A stretch of 64,000 nucleotides of DNA from positions 124,001 through 188,000 of the forward strand of contig NZ_JABSNU010000001.1 in the NCBI RefSeq assembly GCF_013266735.1, given 5' to 3'. Of the stretch, positions 50,674-59,388 are shown one piece after another. The notes beneath the pieces are model-generated. The model was not told the DNA's origin. It did no database searches and saw only the letters and a list, made by a program, of their open reading frames with translations. A program made the position numbers and the translations under genes. The DNA is from Pedobacter foliorum. GTDB taxonomy: Bacteria > Bacteroidota > Bacteroidia > Sphingobacteriales > Sphingobacteriaceae. Position 1 is the first letter of the stretch; each line of letters opens with the position of its first letter.

Positions 50674-53600
50674 ATGAACACAAAACTTATTACTCAACTG
50701 AAGTGCCTAACCCTACTATTACTTGTGTGTGTGGGACTTGGCGTTAATGCTCAGGTTACCACATCAAGTGTGAATGGAAAAGTTCGTGATGCCAATGGCA
50801 TTCCAATTCCTGGTGCAAGTTTATTGATTATACATGTGCCAACAGGAACAAAATATGGTGTTGTAACCAGTGAGGAGGGGGCTTATAGAATAAATAACTT
50901 AAATCCTGGCGGGCCGTATAAAGTTACGGTGAGTTACATTGGATATACTAAACAGGAAAAGAATAACATCAATCTTAGTTTGGGCATTGATCAGCGACTT
51001 GATTTCACATTGCAAGATGAGGGCCAACAATTAGCAGAAGTAATGATTTCCGGAAGTCGTGGCGGAACAAAAATAGGTACGGGAACGCATATCGGGGAAG
51101 AGCAAATAAAGACGCTGCCGACTGTAAGCAGGAGCTTGACAGATGTAACCAGATTGACACCGCAAGGCAGTAAGGATAACTCATTTGTAGGTACTAATTT
51201 CAGGTATAACAATGTAACAATTGATGGTGCTATTAATAATGATGCCATAGGCTTTAGTCCATCTTTGGGGGGGCAAAGTGGTAGTTCGGGTATGCCGGGA
51301 AGTAGCACGAGAACCAATCCGGTTTCTATAGATGCTATTCAGGATGTACAAGTTTTATTGGCTCCGTATGATGTGAAGATCGGTAATTTTACAGGCGGGA
51401 GCGTAAACGCAGTAACCCGTTCGGGGACTAACGATGTTTCCGGATCTGTTTATGGTTATGGCCGTAATGCCTCATTAATTGGCAGAAATAAAATTGGTGA
51501 CAATTCTAAAGAACCCTCATCATTTCACGATTACCAGACCGGTTTCAGGTTGGGTTTGCCATTAATTAAAGATAAATTGTTCTTTTTTACCAATGAGGAA
51601 TTAACCCGACGTCAGGATCCTGTGATTTTGGGGGCAGGTTCATCTGATATGAAAGTAATTAGTGCCGGTGAAGCTGCATTAATTACTGATTACATGAAAA
51701 ACAATTACGGTGTTGATGCCGGCTCTTCGGATGCGTATAATATTTATGCAAAATCCAATAAATTCTTTAATCGTTTGGATTGGAATATCAATGATAAAAA
51801 CCAGTTAACAATCCGTAACAACACCATTACTTCTAATGCTACAAATCTGGAGCGCGATCAGGCAAACTTTAGATTTGGCGGAATAGATTATAAGCAAACC
51901 AATAACCAGAGCTCGACTGTTGCTGAACTAAAAAGCAGACTTTCAAATGATGCTTCGAATAGCTTAGTGATCGGATATTCAAGTATTCATGATTTTAGAG
52001 ATCCGACTTCAAATCCGGCTCTTCCTCAAATTGAAATAGGAGGGCATGCAGGTGGTACTATATTTTTGGGTACCGACCGTGAAGCGAGTATCTTCAATAT
52101 GAAGCAAAAAACCTTTGAATTTACGGATAACTATACCTTTACTAAAGGAAAACATACCTTTACTATCGGTACGCACAACGAGTTGTATAACATCACTTAT
52201 GGTTTTGTAAACTCTTGGAACGGTCGTGTTGCTTATGCAAACATTGATGATTTTTTAAATAATAGACCGAAACGTGTCCGTACCAATTACAATTACGCAA
52301 ACAATACCAGAGATTACATTCTAAATAATCCTCCGGCACAATTTAAGCTGAATATGTTTAGTTTATACGGAGAGGACCAATTTCAGGTTACAGATAAGTT
52401 TAAATTAACTTATGGTCTGCGTTTTGATCTGGCTGATTTACCAAACAAACAGTCGTTAAGTGATAAAACTACAAATGCGCCGGTTGATCCGAATTATGGA
52501 ACAACTTTTACTTATACCAAGCCTAAAGACATTAAAAATGACTACTTAGGCCAGGTTCAGGTTTCTCCACGAGTAGGGTTCAATTACGATATTAACGGAG
52601 ACCAAAAAATGGTGTTGCGTGGTGGTAGTGGATTATTTACCGGTCGTGTTCCCTTTGCATGGTTAGGCTATGCTTATTATAACAATGGAACAACTTATGG
52701 TGCTCAGGATTTTAATAGTTACAATTACAAATCTAATCCTCCAGTTGCTCCAGCACCCGGGTCTGATCCAATTAGAGATGCATTAACTGGAATTGGTGAA
52801 GCAGGTTATGCCGCAAAACAACCAGGTGTGAATGTAAATGATCCTAATGGTAAAACTCAGGTAGATTTAATTGACAACAATTTTAAAATGCCTAAAACCT
52901 GGAGAACAAGTTTAGCATTTGATTATAAGACAGACAATCAGTGGAAGTTTACTGTTGAGGGTATTTATACTAAGGTAATCCATGATTTGAAATTCCAACA
53001 GGTGAATTATGTGGATAATGCGTTCTATTATCCCTATGATGTAAATCATGAACAGCCTATTTATACCAAGGCAGCGATTAACCCTAGTTACAGTAACGCA
53101 TATTTGTTGTCAAACACCAATCAGGGATACCGTTACAGTATCACGGGTCAAATCAGCAAATCATTCCCTGTGGGATTAGATGTAATGGCGGCTTATACTT
53201 ATGGAAATTCGAAAGACATCACCAATGGTATCCGAAATTCTATGGAGTCTAACTGGCAGCTGAATCAAGCATTAAATCCTAATAACCCTGGATTGGCTTA
53301 TTCTAACTTTGATATTCGTAACCGCATAGTTTCTACAGTTAATTATAGGCATGCATGGGATTCAAAAAACAAGTATGTCTCTAATTTTTCTCTATTTTTT
53401 AGTGCACAATCAGGTTCTCCTTATTCTTACGGATTCTTGAATACAACGATAGATGGAACTGCCCAGAATGTTAGTTTGGTTTATGTTCCTAAAGCTGGCG
53501 AGACATCTAAGTTTATTGTAAGTGATTTACCGGCTGTAGCAGCTACGGCTACTACACCTGCCAGACCAGCTGTTTCAGCTGCAGACCAAATTGCTGCCTT

Positions 53601-53991
53601 TGATGCATTCATTGATGGCGACAAATATTTGAAGACCAGGAGAGGTCAGTTTACAGAGCGTAATGGAGCACGTACACCATGGAATGTGCAGGCGGACTTC
53701 CGTTTCTCTCAGGATATTATTGTTGTGGGGAATGGCGCTAAAAAGCAAACGCTTACTTTTACTTATGATATTGTTAACTTAACTAACTTGTTAAATAAGA
53801 ACTGGGGTGTTCAATATTTCTCACCTAATACTTATAATTCAATGGCAAGTGTTGGTTTGATCAATGCTAAAACTGGTTCAGCAAGCGCTTATCCAACCTA
53901 TAATTTCGATCAAAATAATACAAGTACATATTCTAAAGACTTCTTTGCGTCACGTTTTCAGATGCAGTTTGGTTTAAGATATAGTTTTTAA
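50674..53991 (+). CDS. TonB-dependent receptor, Oar-like
   Basis: A 1105-residue outer-membrane receptor. Signal peptide (cleavage near GVNAQ), a carboxypeptidase-regulatory-like domain (about 30-115), a TonB plug (about 125-260, with EVMISGSRGGTKIGTG and NVTIDGAINNDAIGFS) and a large barrel to the terminal aromatic residue (FGLRYSF). This is the Oar-like layout with no SusD partner. The substrate is unknown. The gene stands alone; phased repeats lie upstream and a strong hairpin follows. Two Ala/Thr/Pro-rich insertions near residues 955-975 are probably an extracellular loop. Confidence 0.87.
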   Translation: MNTKLITQLKCLTLLLLVCVGLGVNAQVTTSSVNGKVRDANGIPIPGASLLIIHVPTGTKYGVVTSEEGAYRINNLNPGGPYKVTVSYIGYTKQEKNNINLSLGIDQRLDFTLQDEGQQLAEVMISGSRGGTKIGTGTHIGEEQIKTLPTVSRSLTDVTRLTPQGSKDNSFVGTNFRYNNVTIDGAINNDAIGFSPSLGGQSGSSGMPGSSTRTNPVSIDAIQDVQVLLAPYDVKIGNFTGGSVNAVTRSGTNDVSGSVYGYGRNASLIGRNKIGDNSKEPSSFHDYQTGFRLGLPLIKDKLFFFTNEELTRRQDPVILGAGSSDMKVISAGEAALITDYMKNNYGVDAGSSDAYNIYAKSNKFFNRLDWNINDKNQLTIRNNTITSNATNLERDQANFRFGGIDYKQTNNQSSTVAELKSRLSNDASNSLVIGYSSIHDFRDPTSNPALPQIEIGGHAGGTIFLGTDREASIFNMKQKTFEFTDNYTFTKGKHTFTIGTHNELYNITYGFVNSWNGRVAYANIDDFLNNRPKRVRTNYNYANNTRDYILNNPPAQFKLNMFSLYGEDQFQVTDKFKLTYGLRFDLADLPNKQSLSDKTTNAPVDPNYGTTFTYTKPKDIKNDYLGQVQVSPRVGFNYDINGDQKMVLRGGSGLFTGRVPFAWLGYAYYNNGTTYGAQDFNSYNYKSNPPVAPAPGSDPIRDALTGIGEAGYAAKQPGVNVNDPNGKTQVDLIDNNFKMPKTWRTSLAFDYKTDNQWKFTVEGIYTKVIHDLKFQQVNYVDNAFYYPYDVNHEQPIYTKAAINPSYSNAYLLSNTNQGYRYSITGQISKSFPVGLDVMAAYTYGNSKDITNGIRNSMESNWQLNQALNPNNPGLAYSNFDIRNRIVSTVNYRHAWDSKNKYVSNFSLFFSAQSGSPYSYGFLNTTIDGTAQNVSLVYVPKAGETSKFIVSDLPAVAATATTPARPAVSAADQIAAFDAFIDGDKYLKTRRGQFTERNGARTPWNVQADFRFSQDIIVVGNGAKKQTLTFTYDIVNLTNLLNKNWGVQYFSPNTYNSMASVGLINAKTGSASAYPTYNFDQNNTSTYSKDFFASRFQMQFGLRYSF

Positions 53992-54027
53992 ATATTTTTT
54001 CTGAGACCAATTAAATAGTCGTCGTCT

Positions 54028-54071
54028 AAAGTTCTTAAACATGTTCTGTATTAATCATGTTTAAGAACTTT
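54028..54071 (+). terminator. Strong stem-loop after the TonB receptor
   Basis: AAAGTTCTTAAACATG (54028-54043) and its exact complement (54056-54071) form a 16-bp stem with a 12-base loop, 37 bases after the receptor stop. The stem ends in a T-run on the 3' arm. It is suited to termination or mRNA 3'-end protection. Confidence 0.6.
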
Positions 54072-54205
54072 AAATATAAAGTAGTGATAAAGGAGGAAGT
54101 TTAATGGGCCCGCTTAAGGCCCCATTGGGCTTTGGTCTTGAAGGACCAGATTTGTCTATACAAGATCAGAAAGAAGCCCTTAAAGCTTTTAACATTATAA
54201 TTGAA

Positions 54206-54727
54206 TTAGGACTTTCTATTGGTATTAAAGTTTGAGCAGTTCTCTTTTGTAAGGTTAACATTTATACTGAAATAATTGTTCCCTCCATCAGTAATTACTA
54301 TGATGTCCTTTTTCCAGTAATCTTGTTTACTTACAGATTCTTTGGTAAAACAGTTTAAAAGAATGGTTTTTTCACCCTGCTTGTTTTTGTATCCAACGTA
54401 TTGCCTGATGTATTGGGAGGGTGACTTAATTATAGTTGAATCTATTTGGCTGCCGTCTTTAGCTGGAGTGCTTCCTGTTAAGCATTTCTTAAAGATGGAT
54501 TCTGCTTTAAAGATGTCTTGTATAGATGGCATGAATTGAGTGTCTGTTTGGGTATTAGCCATCGTATCTGGAGCGATGATCACTCCGGTAAATTCGTTAG
54601 TAATTAGGTAAAGATTTTTGCTGCCTTCAACATGTGTTATAGTATATTGTGGGGTTTCGGTTGATTTGTTTTTAGACTCACAACCAGCAAAAATTACAAG
54701 CAAGGTCAGAATTGATAAAATTCTCAT
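54206..54727 (-). CDS. Hypothetical lipoprotein
   Basis: A 173-residue protein with a lipoprotein signal (MRILSILTLLVIFAGCESK, lipobox cysteine at 16). The mature domain is soluble, with three further cysteines. I do not recognise the family. It stands alone, converging with the TonB receptor's 3' region. Confidence 0.6.
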   Translation of the reverse strand: MRILSILTLLVIFAGCESKNKSTETPQYTITHVEGSKNLYLITNEFTGVIIAPDTMANTQTDTQFMPSIQDIFKAESIFKKCLTGSTPAKDGSQIDSTIIKSPSQYIRQYVGYKNKQGEKTILLNCFTKESVSKQDYWKKDIIVITDGGNNYFSINVNLTKENCSNFNTNRKS

Positions 54728-54859
54728 AGTGATTGTTTTAAAAAAGTAGGTTTAATGCGGTTTTTGATTAGTTTAATTATATTAGTACCTATAAATTTAA
54801 ACAATTTTAATGTTTAGAGGTATAGTTTTGAAATTACAGATTCTTTAGGATATATCAGT

Positions 54860-55460
54860 ATGAGCGCTCTAGAAGTACTTTTATCTAAAAAAAATGATAA
54901 TCAGTTAATGTACTACATTAACAATCCAAAAACATACCGAAGAAGCGGTTCGATTAGCATTTGATGAATTGCAAAAGAGGAATGTTGAACTTCCAGCAAA
55001 TACTTTAGCTAACCTTGAAGTAGTATTTAAAGAAGTTCACAATCGAAAAGTAGAAGAATTATCTAATCCATGGACTGTTAATATAGAGGATGATGTCAAT
55101 GCCCCGGCTTATTACACACAAAACACGATATACATTTTCTCAATTCTATTTTCTGTTTTTTTTGGATCTTTCATGTTGGCTTCGAATTGTAAAGATGCTG
55201 GTGGAAAAGGCTGGCTAGTTATATTAACTGGCTTCATTTATACATCTGCATCTTGGTTTGCTATGGACTATTTTTCTGGAGGAATGCCGCTAACATATAT
55301 AATTAATGCCTTAGGGGTGCTGATCACGTATGAATTGTTTTGGAAACGGAATATCAAGCCGGATAAAAAATACAGGGCAAAACCCATTTGGAAACCACTA
55401 ACTATAGCTGCTGTTATTTTTGTACCATTGATATTTTTGTTGATTAGTCAGATTAGTTAA
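54860..55460 (+). pseudogene. Hypothetical membrane protein, single-base frameshift
   Basis: An ATG at 54860 opens a frame (MSALEVLLSKKNDNQLMYYINNP) that stops at 54964. After the A-run at 54928-54932 the sequence continues sensibly in the next frame (KHTEEAVRLAFDELQKRNVEL), which stays open to 55460. Removing one A would give a protein of about 199 residues: a soluble N-terminal helix pair followed by about four transmembrane helices (from residue 90). No family is recognised. It converges with the double-glycine peptide gene. A read error is possible. Confidence 0.65.
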
Positions 55461-55472
55461 ATATCTGAAACA

Positions 55473-55517
55473 AAAAAAGACCGGACAATTTAATGCTTAA
55501 ACATTTAATCGTCCGGC
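55473..55517 (-). terminator. Terminator of the double-glycine peptide gene
   Basis: On the minus strand CCGGAC (complement of 55512-55517) pairs with GTCCGG across an AT stem of about 15 pairs with two mismatches, and a run of seven T (complement of 55473-55479) follows. This is a classical rho-independent terminator 22 bases after the peptide gene's stop. Confidence 0.75.
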
Positions 55518-55538
55518 CCTTCAACTATTAAACTCCCC

Positions 55539-55745
55539 CTATAGAGTACGGATTAAACTAAAAACAGTAGCTAGTTGCTTAGATAAAAACTGAGAAGTAT
55601 CACCAAGAACTGAGTTAACTGTTGCGCCAACGTTACCTAATAAAGCACCTAATGAGCTCCATAATATACCGCCGCCTTCAGTTTTTGTCATTTCAACTGA
55701 GTTCATTTCTTGAACACCTAAATTGTTTAGTTCTAACTTTTTCAT
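55539..55745 (-). CDS. Double-glycine-leader peptide (bacteriocin-like precursor)
   Basis: A 68-residue precursor. Residues 1-25 form a typical Bacteroidota double-glycine leader (KLELNNLGVQEMNSVEM then TEGG, cleavage after G25). The 43-residue core starts GILWSSLGALLG and is rich in Gly, Ser, Leu and Val with two small hydrophobic patches, as in membrane-active or signalling peptides. It has its own strong terminator. No C39-peptidase ABC exporter is in the window, so export would need one encoded elsewhere. It could be a class II bacteriocin or a signalling peptide. Confidence 0.75.
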   Translation of the reverse strand: MKKLELNNLGVQEMNSVEMTKTEGGGILWSSLGALLGNVGATVNSVLGDTSQFLSKQLATVFSLIRTL

Positions 55746-55888
55746 ACTTGTTTACAATAAGATAATCTCCTTACTCATTAAAGGCTTTTCAGGTTACGCC
55801 TAAATGCTTTAAAAGCACTGGAACTAATTTAATAATTATTCAAGTTTAGGTGTTTATTCAATTTGTTCAGTATTAGGAGTTCAGAACA

Positions 55889-56338
55889 CTAAATATCCAA
55901 TAAGCGCCTGTGGTAGTTGATCTGGCCCAAATGATATGCCAGATGAGAACTTAGATAGATAAGCATGTATTTTACAGATCTATCATCTTCTAAAACCTTC
56001 ACTTCGGGATAATCTTTTTCAAGATCTTCTTGATTCAATTGATCAATTGAATCAATGACCACTTGAATGGTTTCATCAAGTTGTTTTATTAACTCACTTC
56101 TAGGTACATCTTTTAAGGAAAATTCTAAATCTCTATTTCTGATGTAACCAGTCTTACCTAGTTCTGCTCCAATAAACGTTTTCAGGTTTCCTACAAGGTG
56201 AAGGCATAAATTGCCAGCCGAATTAGATACCGAGTTTTCGACGCGCCAAATGTTTCTGTCATTCTGATATTGTTCAATTTCAAACTTAACCTTGTTTAGA
56301 TCTCTGGTTAAGAGTTTTTTTAGAGATTCTTTTAGCAT
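55889..56338 (-). CDS. DinB family protein
   Basis: A 149-residue helical-bundle protein. The first helix (SLKKLLTRDLNKVKFEIEQYQ), a central NSAGNLCLHLVGNLKTFIG with the metal His, and the C-terminal LSSHLAYHLGQINYHRRLL give the three-His metal site typical of DinB/YfiT-like enzymes. Such proteins include thiol-dependent transferases. The gene is 24 bases downstream of the alpha/beta-hydrolase gene on the same strand and may be co-transcribed. Confidence 0.82.
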   Translation of the reverse strand: MLKESLKKLLTRDLNKVKFEIEQYQNDRNIWRVENSVSNSAGNLCLHLVGNLKTFIGAELGKTGYIRNRDLEFSLKDVPRSELIKQLDETIQVVIDSIDQLNQEDLEKDYPEVKVLEDDRSVKYMLIYLSSHLAYHLGQINYHRRLLDI

Positions 56339-56362
56339 AAATAAAGCTATCTAATTATCGTT

Positions 56363-57019
56363 TTATATTAAATTCAATTTGATTGTGATCAATTTAGAAA
56401 TAGCATCTGCATTAGCGTAAACCATGAAATGACCACCTCCTTCTATAATAATGTCAGGATTGTTATATCTGATGGGCAATATGTTATCTGTAGTGCCATG
56501 TATATGAGTTAAATTTTGTGGTCTTTCATTATTTTTCCAATTTAAAATACACGTTAATGCCCATTTGATAAAAATGGGATCACTGTCTGCAACAAGTTGT
56601 TTTAATAGTGTAGTTTCTTCTTTGGTTTTGGCTCCCAAGAATTTTAGGCCAATGTTGTTGCCATGTTTTAACAAACTAACAGGTACAATCTTCTGCAGGT
56701 TTAAACTACCTGCCATTCTATAATACCAGGGCAATTCCTTAAATATGGGAGTACTTGATATTATAAAAGTGTGCAAAGGTTTGAGCTTTTTTGCGATTTC
56801 AGTAGCAAGCATGCCTCCGAAGGATAAACCTATTAAATAAAATGGAGTTGAGGTATCGATAGAAAGAGCAAGTCTATCGGCGTAAGATTCAAGACTTTCG
56901 TTTTTTATAGCAGTTATCCAATCTAAATGAATTAATTCACAGTCTAACGGAAATACAAGCCTTTTAAAAGCGCGTCTATCAGCACCTAAGCCACTAATGA
57001 AATATATCTTTTTAGACAT
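56363..57019 (-). CDS. Alpha/beta hydrolase
   Basis: A 218-residue protein started at the ATG at 57019 (MSKKIYFISGLGADRRAF); a longer frame from 57088 would overlap the divergent gene. Nucleophile Ser lies in LIGLSFGGMLA (about residue 77) and the catalytic His in EGGGHFMVYANA near the C-terminus, with an Asp in THIHGTTDNILP. Substrate unknown. It is divergent from the YjbR-type gene with starts about 50 bases apart. Confidence 0.82.
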   Translation of the reverse strand: MSKKIYFISGLGADRRAFKRLVFPLDCELIHLDWITAIKNESLESYADRLALSIDTSTPFYLIGLSFGGMLATEIAKKLKPLHTFIISSTPIFKELPWYYRMAGSLNLQKIVPVSLLKHGNNIGLKFLGAKTKEETTLLKQLVADSDPIFIKWALTCILNWKNNERPQNLTHIHGTTDNILPIRYNNPDIIIEGGGHFMVYANADAISKLITIKLNLI

Positions 57020-57068
57020 TTGCAATAAAGGTAATAAGAAGATTATTACTTCTGTTATCTTTATATAC

Positions 57069-57413
57069 ATGAAGGCTATTAATTTCAACCCTGCGGATTT
57101 TGAATCTGTAAGACAAATTGCGTTGCAATTTCCAGATTCTTCAAATAGTCTATCCCATTACGATACGCCTTCAATAAAGATTAAGAAAAACCTACTTTGT
57201 AGGCTGCATGAAAATGGCGAATGGCTTGCAGTCCGCACAGATTTTGAAAGTAGAGCAGCTTTTCTGGAAAAGTATCCTGAGAGCTGTTTCATTACCCCTC
57301 ATTATAAAGCATATCCTTACATCTGCCTATATGTTAACAGCTATACTACGGAATTGCTTAGAGAAGTTCTTGAAACTGGTTATAAAGCCATTATTGAGCC
57401 TAAGAAAAAATAG
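57069..57413 (+). CDS. MmcQ/YjbR family DNA-binding-fold protein
   Basis: A 114-residue single-domain protein started at the ATG at 57069 (MKAINFNPADFESVRQIALQFP). It has the MmcQ/YjbR layout: FxSVRQIALQFPDS start, PSIKIKKNLLCRLH strands, a WLAVRTDFESRAAFLE helix and a C-terminal LLREVLETGYKAI helix. Function of the family is unsettled. It is divergent from the hydrolase gene. Confidence 0.8.
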   Translation: MKAINFNPADFESVRQIALQFPDSSNSLSHYDTPSIKIKKNLLCRLHENGEWLAVRTDFESRAAFLEKYPESCFITPHYKAYPYICLYVNSYTTELLREVLETGYKAIIEPKKK

Positions 57414-57496
57414 GAATCGGTCGATTTTTACTATGCATGTGTACGTCATTAATTTAATTTCGGGTATTAAAGTGGCGTGAATTTAAATGACATCTC

Positions 57497-57580
57497 ATGA
57501 GTACCTATATCTGGTTTAAGGCCGTTTTTATCATCCTTGTTTTAACCTGCATTGCGGTTGTTTTAAGTTTAAGCCTATAG
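57497..57580 (+). CDS. Possible 27-residue single-span membrane peptide
   Basis: ATG at 57497 opens a short frame ending in TAG at 57578-57580. The product has a few polar residues (MSTYIWFK) and one hydrophobic span (AVFIILVLTCIAVVLSLSL). It sits alone in the gap between the YjbR gene and the DUF2461 gene. Small hydrophobic peptides of this form exist, but no conservation evidence is available here. Confidence 0.3.
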   Translation: MSTYIWFKAVFIILVLTCIAVVLSLSL

Positions 57581-57692
57581 TTATAGCCTATATACTTTTT
57601 TGTTATTTCAAGAATGGGCTTACTAATTATAGGATTTATCGGTTAATTAAATATGCTGAGCAAAAAGTTTGTAATTAAATTAACTTTGCAAA

Positions 57693-58391
57693 ATGGCAAA
57701 GCTTCCTACAAAACCTCAGATATATGATTCAAGTTTTGATTTTTTAAATCAAGTAAAAGACAACAACAATAGAGAGTGGTTTAGCTTGCGTAAAGAAGAG
57801 TTTCAAAAAGAACAGGGTCTTATTGAGGATTTTGCGGAAGGTTTATTGAAAGAACTTAATGTCAATGATGTAATAGAAACTCCATCGGGTAAGAAAAGTG
57901 TGTACCGTATTTATAGAGATACACGGTTTTCTAAGGATAAAACACCTTACAAAACGTATTGGAGTGGAAGCTTTAGACGTGCAACGAAATATCGCAGAGG
58001 CGGATATTATTATCATATTGAGCAGGGCAACAGCTTTATTGCGGGTGGATTTTGGGGGCCTTCTGCACAGGATTTAAAGCAAGTAAGGGAGCATATTGCT
58101 TTTGACGCCGCGCCTTTGAGGGAAATACTGATTAGTGATTCATTTGTTGCAACTTTCAAATCTTTGAAAGGAGAGCAATTAAAAACTGCGCCTAAGGGCT
58201 TCAGTGCAGATCATGAAAATATTGATCTGTTGAGGTATAAACAGTTCTTATTGGTAAGGCATTTTACTGATGAGGAAGTTCTAAAAGAAAACTTCCTTGA
58301 AGAAGCAGTTCGAACTTTTAAGAATATGCGACCCTTTTTCGATTATATGAGTGAGGCATTGACTACCGATATCAACGGAATAGAGGTGTAG
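57693..58391 (+). CDS. DUF2461 domain-containing protein
   Basis: A 232-residue cytoplasmic protein of the DUF2461 family. Marks are FLNQVKDNNNREWFSLRKEEF near the start, YRIYRDTRFSKDKTPYKTYWSGSFRR and the GGYYYHIEQGNSFIAGGFWGP segment. The role is unknown. A TAACTTTG -7-like box (57681-57688) lies directly before the ATG and may be coincidental. Confidence 0.87.
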   Translation: MAKLPTKPQIYDSSFDFLNQVKDNNNREWFSLRKEEFQKEQGLIEDFAEGLLKELNVNDVIETPSGKKSVYRIYRDTRFSKDKTPYKTYWSGSFRRATKYRRGGYYYHIEQGNSFIAGGFWGPSAQDLKQVREHIAFDAAPLREILISDSFVATFKSLKGEQLKTAPKGFSADHENIDLLRYKQFLLVRHFTDEEVLKENFLEEAVRTFKNMRPFFDYMSEALTTDINGIEV

Positions 58392-58434
58392 AACAGAATT
58401 CCCGTATTTTTAAAAAAAAAATCTACCTCCTCCC

Positions 58435-58452
58435 TGTGCAAAGCATTGCACA
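58435..58452. promoter_or_regulatory. Small hairpin/palindrome upstream of the EPS locus
   Basis: TGTGCAA (58435-58441) and TTGCACA (58446-58452) form a 7-bp inverted repeat with a 4-base centre, 140 bases before the Wza gene. It could be an operator or a weak terminator for 57693-58391; there is no U-run. Confidence 0.35.
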
Positions 58453-58592
58453 TGTATGTGAAATTAACTGTGAAATATTTACAATATCATTCACAACTAG
58501 TTAAAGTATGATTCATAGATTATAATTAGTATGTAAATTCATATCATAGTATTTAATCAAACATTTATTGTGTTTAACTTAAATTACATTTT

Positions 58593-59357
58593 ATGAATCT
58601 AAAATACGTCTTATGTTACTTAGTGGCAATAACATTAAGTAGTTGTTCCAGACAAAGGAATTTAGTCTATTTCAGTGATCTGAAAGGAACAAATGAAAAT
58701 ACTTCACAAGTTTTAGATGCAGGGGAGCCTACCATTCTTAAAAATGATATACTCGGCATTACAGTAAATAGCACCAGTCCCGAATCCAATCTTCTGTTTG
58801 CATCTGTTCCAAGTAACCCCACAATTAATGGAGTATATGAAAGAGAAGGATATAGAGTGAGTAGTGATGGTGTTATAAAATTTCCGGTACTTGGCCAGGT
58901 TAAACTTGAAGGTTTAACAATAGGTCAGGCGCAAGCGCTAATGGAGAAGGAACTTAGTAAGTACGTTAAGAATGCGATTGTAAATATAAAGTTTATGAAT
59001 TTCAGAGTTACGGTTATAGGTGAAGTTAATCATCCATCCACATTTACTGTAACGAATGAAAAGATAAATCTGCTAGAAGCACTTGGTTTAGCTGGTGATA
59101 TGACTCCTTACGGAAAACGAGAAAATGTTTTGCTAATAAGAGAAGTTGATGGAACTAGAAAGATGGAACGCGTAAATCTGAATAGTAAAGAAGTTCTTAA
59201 TTCCCCATACTTCTACTTAAAGCAAAATGATGTGATTTATGTAGAGCCTGACAAGGCAAAATCTGTAGAGGTTAGTAATAATAATCGATTAATGCCACTT
59301 ATAGTTGCTGCAATATCTGCCGTCGCTGTTTTGGCTACAACATTTTTGAACAAGTAG
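58593..59357 (+). CDS. Polysaccharide export outer-membrane lipoprotein, Wza-like
   Basis: A 254-residue lipoprotein (lipobox TLSSCSRQ, cysteine near residue 18) with a polysaccharide-export (Poly_export) domain: LKNDILGITVNSTSPESN, GYRVSSDGVIKFPVLGQVKLEGLTIGQAQ, then an SLBB domain starting FRVTVIGEVNHPSTF and LLEALGLAGDM. A C-terminal helix (LIVAAISAVAVLATTFL) may form the outer-membrane span. It opens the EPS operon, 31 bases before the Wzc gene. Confidence 0.9.
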   Translation: MNLKYVLCYLVAITLSSCSRQRNLVYFSDLKGTNENTSQVLDAGEPTILKNDILGITVNSTSPESNLLFASVPSNPTINGVYEREGYRVSSDGVIKFPVLGQVKLEGLTIGQAQALMEKELSKYVKNAIVNIKFMNFRVTVIGEVNHPSTFTVTNEKINLLEALGLAGDMTPYGKRENVLLIREVDGTRKMERVNLNSKEVLNSPYFYLKQNDVIYVEPDKAKSVEVSNNNRLMPLIVAAISAVAVLATTFLNK

Positions 59358-59388
59358 TAGGTAGTGTAAATCATTAAAACTTATTGTG

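Noticed and set aside
54080-54205. GC-rich GGGCCCGC/GGCCCC and GGTC/GACC patches after the receptor terminator
   Set aside because: I could not fold them into a consistent RNA, and there is no coding frame; left as unexplained intergenic DNA.
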